Source: Bacteroidota bacterium
Lineage (GTDB): Bacteria > Bacteroidota > Ignavibacteria > UBA10030 > UBA6906
Length of the DNA stretch: 5,238 nucleotides
Reading direction: 5' to 3'
NCBI GenBank assembly: GCA_017860555.1
Contig: JAGDMJ010000268.1
Coordinates: 1 to 5,238, forward strand
In this document: positions 4,479 to 5,238 of the stretch, one piece after another
Layout: each line of letters starts with the position of its first letter
Numbering within the stretch: position 1 is the stretch's first letter
Notes under the pieces: model-generated
What the model was told of the DNA's origin: nothing
Database searches by the model: none
What the model saw: only the letters and a program-made list of their open reading frames with translations
Made by a program: the position numbers and the translations under genes

Positions 4479-5238
4479 CTACTTCGCAAGCACCATCTGT
4501 TTGGTGGCAGTGAACGGCCCGGCGGTGAGCCTGTAGAGGTAGACGCCGCTGGAAAGGCCGCCCGCATCAAAGGAGACCTCATGGGTACCCGCCGGTTTTC
4601 GTTCATTGACCAGGACAGCCACATCCCTCCCGAGAACATCATACACGGTGATCTTCACGTCACTGACGCCTGATCCCTGATCCCCGCCCCCTGCAACAGT
4701 GTATTTGATAGTGGTCGACGGATTGAACGGGTTCGGATAATTCTGCAGCAACGCGAATTCCCTTCCGGGTCCACGCTGCTGCCCAACACCGCTGACGTTC
4801 GATACCTCGATTATACCGCTGTAACAGACTGATTGATCGAGGGAGATGCTTTTTAAGCGGTAGAACCATCGTCCCGGTGGCACGGCATGCTCAACGAAGG
4901 TGTAGGTTTGTGGCTCCACTGTCGTATTGTGGCCGGGGATAAGCGGCGAAACCGCGACAAAGCCTTCGGTCGGGTTGTCCGATCGTTGGACCTCGAATCC
5001 GTAATTGTCGATCTCGCTCTGTGTCGTCCAGGTGAGGGTGACCGTGCCTGCGTCATCGAATACTCCCCCGAAGGAAGAGATCTGAATGGGAAGCGCGCTC
5101 TCCCACGTTGCGGCAATCCTAATCCCGTCGACAACGACAGAAGGAGCGCTCGACGTGCTCCCCTGTCGCAACCCGCACAGGAAGATGCTGTCCACATCAG
5201 CACCGGATGCTTCGACGAGGGGGCCGACCGTGGGTGTG
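4479..5238 (-). CDS. T9SS-exported protein, C-terminal 252 residues (N-terminus beyond right edge)
   Basis: The frame is open to the window edge, so this is the C-terminal end of a longer protein; the GTG at 5195 is not a likely start because sensible coding continues upstream (PTVGPLVEASGAD). Residues about 15-45 carry VDSIFLCGLRQGST and PSVVVDGIRIAATW, a module I have seen before T9SS tails in secreted proteins such as lamin-tail or endonuclease/phosphatase types. Residues about 50-148 form a fibronectin-III-like domain (LPIQISSFGG, TLTWTTQSEIDNYGFEVQR, YRLKSISLD). Residues about 161-252 are the type A sorting domain: LLQNYPNPFNPSTTIKY, VKITVYDVLGRDVAVLVN, GTHEVSFDAGGLSSGVYLYR and the terminal KQMVLAK. 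The sorting domain directs passage through the outer membrane by the Por system and is then cleaved, leaving the protein at the cell surface or released. The catalytic or binding part is outside the window, so no function can be named. The stop is TAG at 4479-4481. Confidence 0.93.
   Translation of the reverse strand, partial: TPTVGPLVEASGADVDSIFLCGLRQGSTSSAPSVVVDGIRIAATWESALPIQISSFGGVFDDAGTVTLTWTTQSEIDNYGFEVQRSDNPTEGFVAVSPLIPGHNTTVEPQTYTFVEHAVPPGRWFYRLKSISLDQSVCYSGIIEVSNVSGVGQQRGPGREFALLQNYPNPFNPSTTIKYTVAGGGDQGSGVSDVKITVYDVLGRDVAVLVNERKPAGTHEVSFDAGGLSSGVYLYRLTAGPFTATKQMVLAK

Noticed and set aside
4345..4673. Plus-strand ORFs (345-base range) overlapping the intergenic region and the T9SS tail
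   Set aside because: They overlap the conserved sorting domain in antisense and have no coding signature; their left part is made of intergenic repeats.
1..5238. CRISPR array, tRNA/rRNA, insertion sequence or phage gene
   Set aside because: No regularly spaced repeats, no tRNA-like fold noticed, no transposase or phage motifs in any frame.

Overview
The window suggests a moderately GC-rich member of the FCB group (Bacteroidota / Ignavibacteriota / Kryptonia-like lineages). The main reason is the gene at the right edge, which ends in a textbook type IX secretion (T9SS, Por) C-terminal sorting domain containing LLQNYPNPFNPSTTIKY. The FHS-type sugar permease, ROK sugar kinase and family GH125 mannosidase also fit such a glycan-degrading organism. 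The exact phylum cannot be fixed from the sequence alone.

Layout. Positions 1-3240, all on the minus strand and transcribed right to left, hold a compact sugar-utilisation operon. The order is ROK-family hexokinase (3240-2275), FHS-family sugar/H+ symporter (2211-892), then a GH125 exo-alpha-1,6-mannosidase (888 to beyond the left edge). The last two genes are 3 bp apart. A good sigma70-type promoter (TTGAAA, 17 nt, TATCTT; 3365-3337) lies upstream of the kinase. Positions 3241-3634 form a divergent intergenic region with this promoter, a 13-bp dyad at 3522-3534 and a TTGACA box at 3548-3553. A plus-strand gene at 3635-4207 encodes a small secreted eight-stranded outer-membrane barrel of unknown role. 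Positions 4208-4478 are a convergent intergenic region rich in inverted repeats. Positions 4479-5238 on the minus strand carry the C-terminal 252 residues of a T9SS-exported protein.

How the genes work together (inference). The GH125 enzyme carries a twin-arginine-like N-terminus, so it probably acts in the periplasm and trims alpha-1,6-linked mannose from imported mannan or N-glycan fragments. The FHS permease would carry the released monosaccharide across the inner membrane, and the ROK kinase would phosphorylate it in the cytoplasm. The exact sugar handled by permease and kinase is not proven. The permease has Gln where the E. coli fucose permease has Glu135, which points to a GluP/NagP-like hexose carrier rather than a true L-fucose carrier.

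I see no RNA genes, mobile elements, CRISPR arrays or clear pseudogenes. The genes are members of known families. The less explained material is the non-coding DNA, especially 4366-4464.
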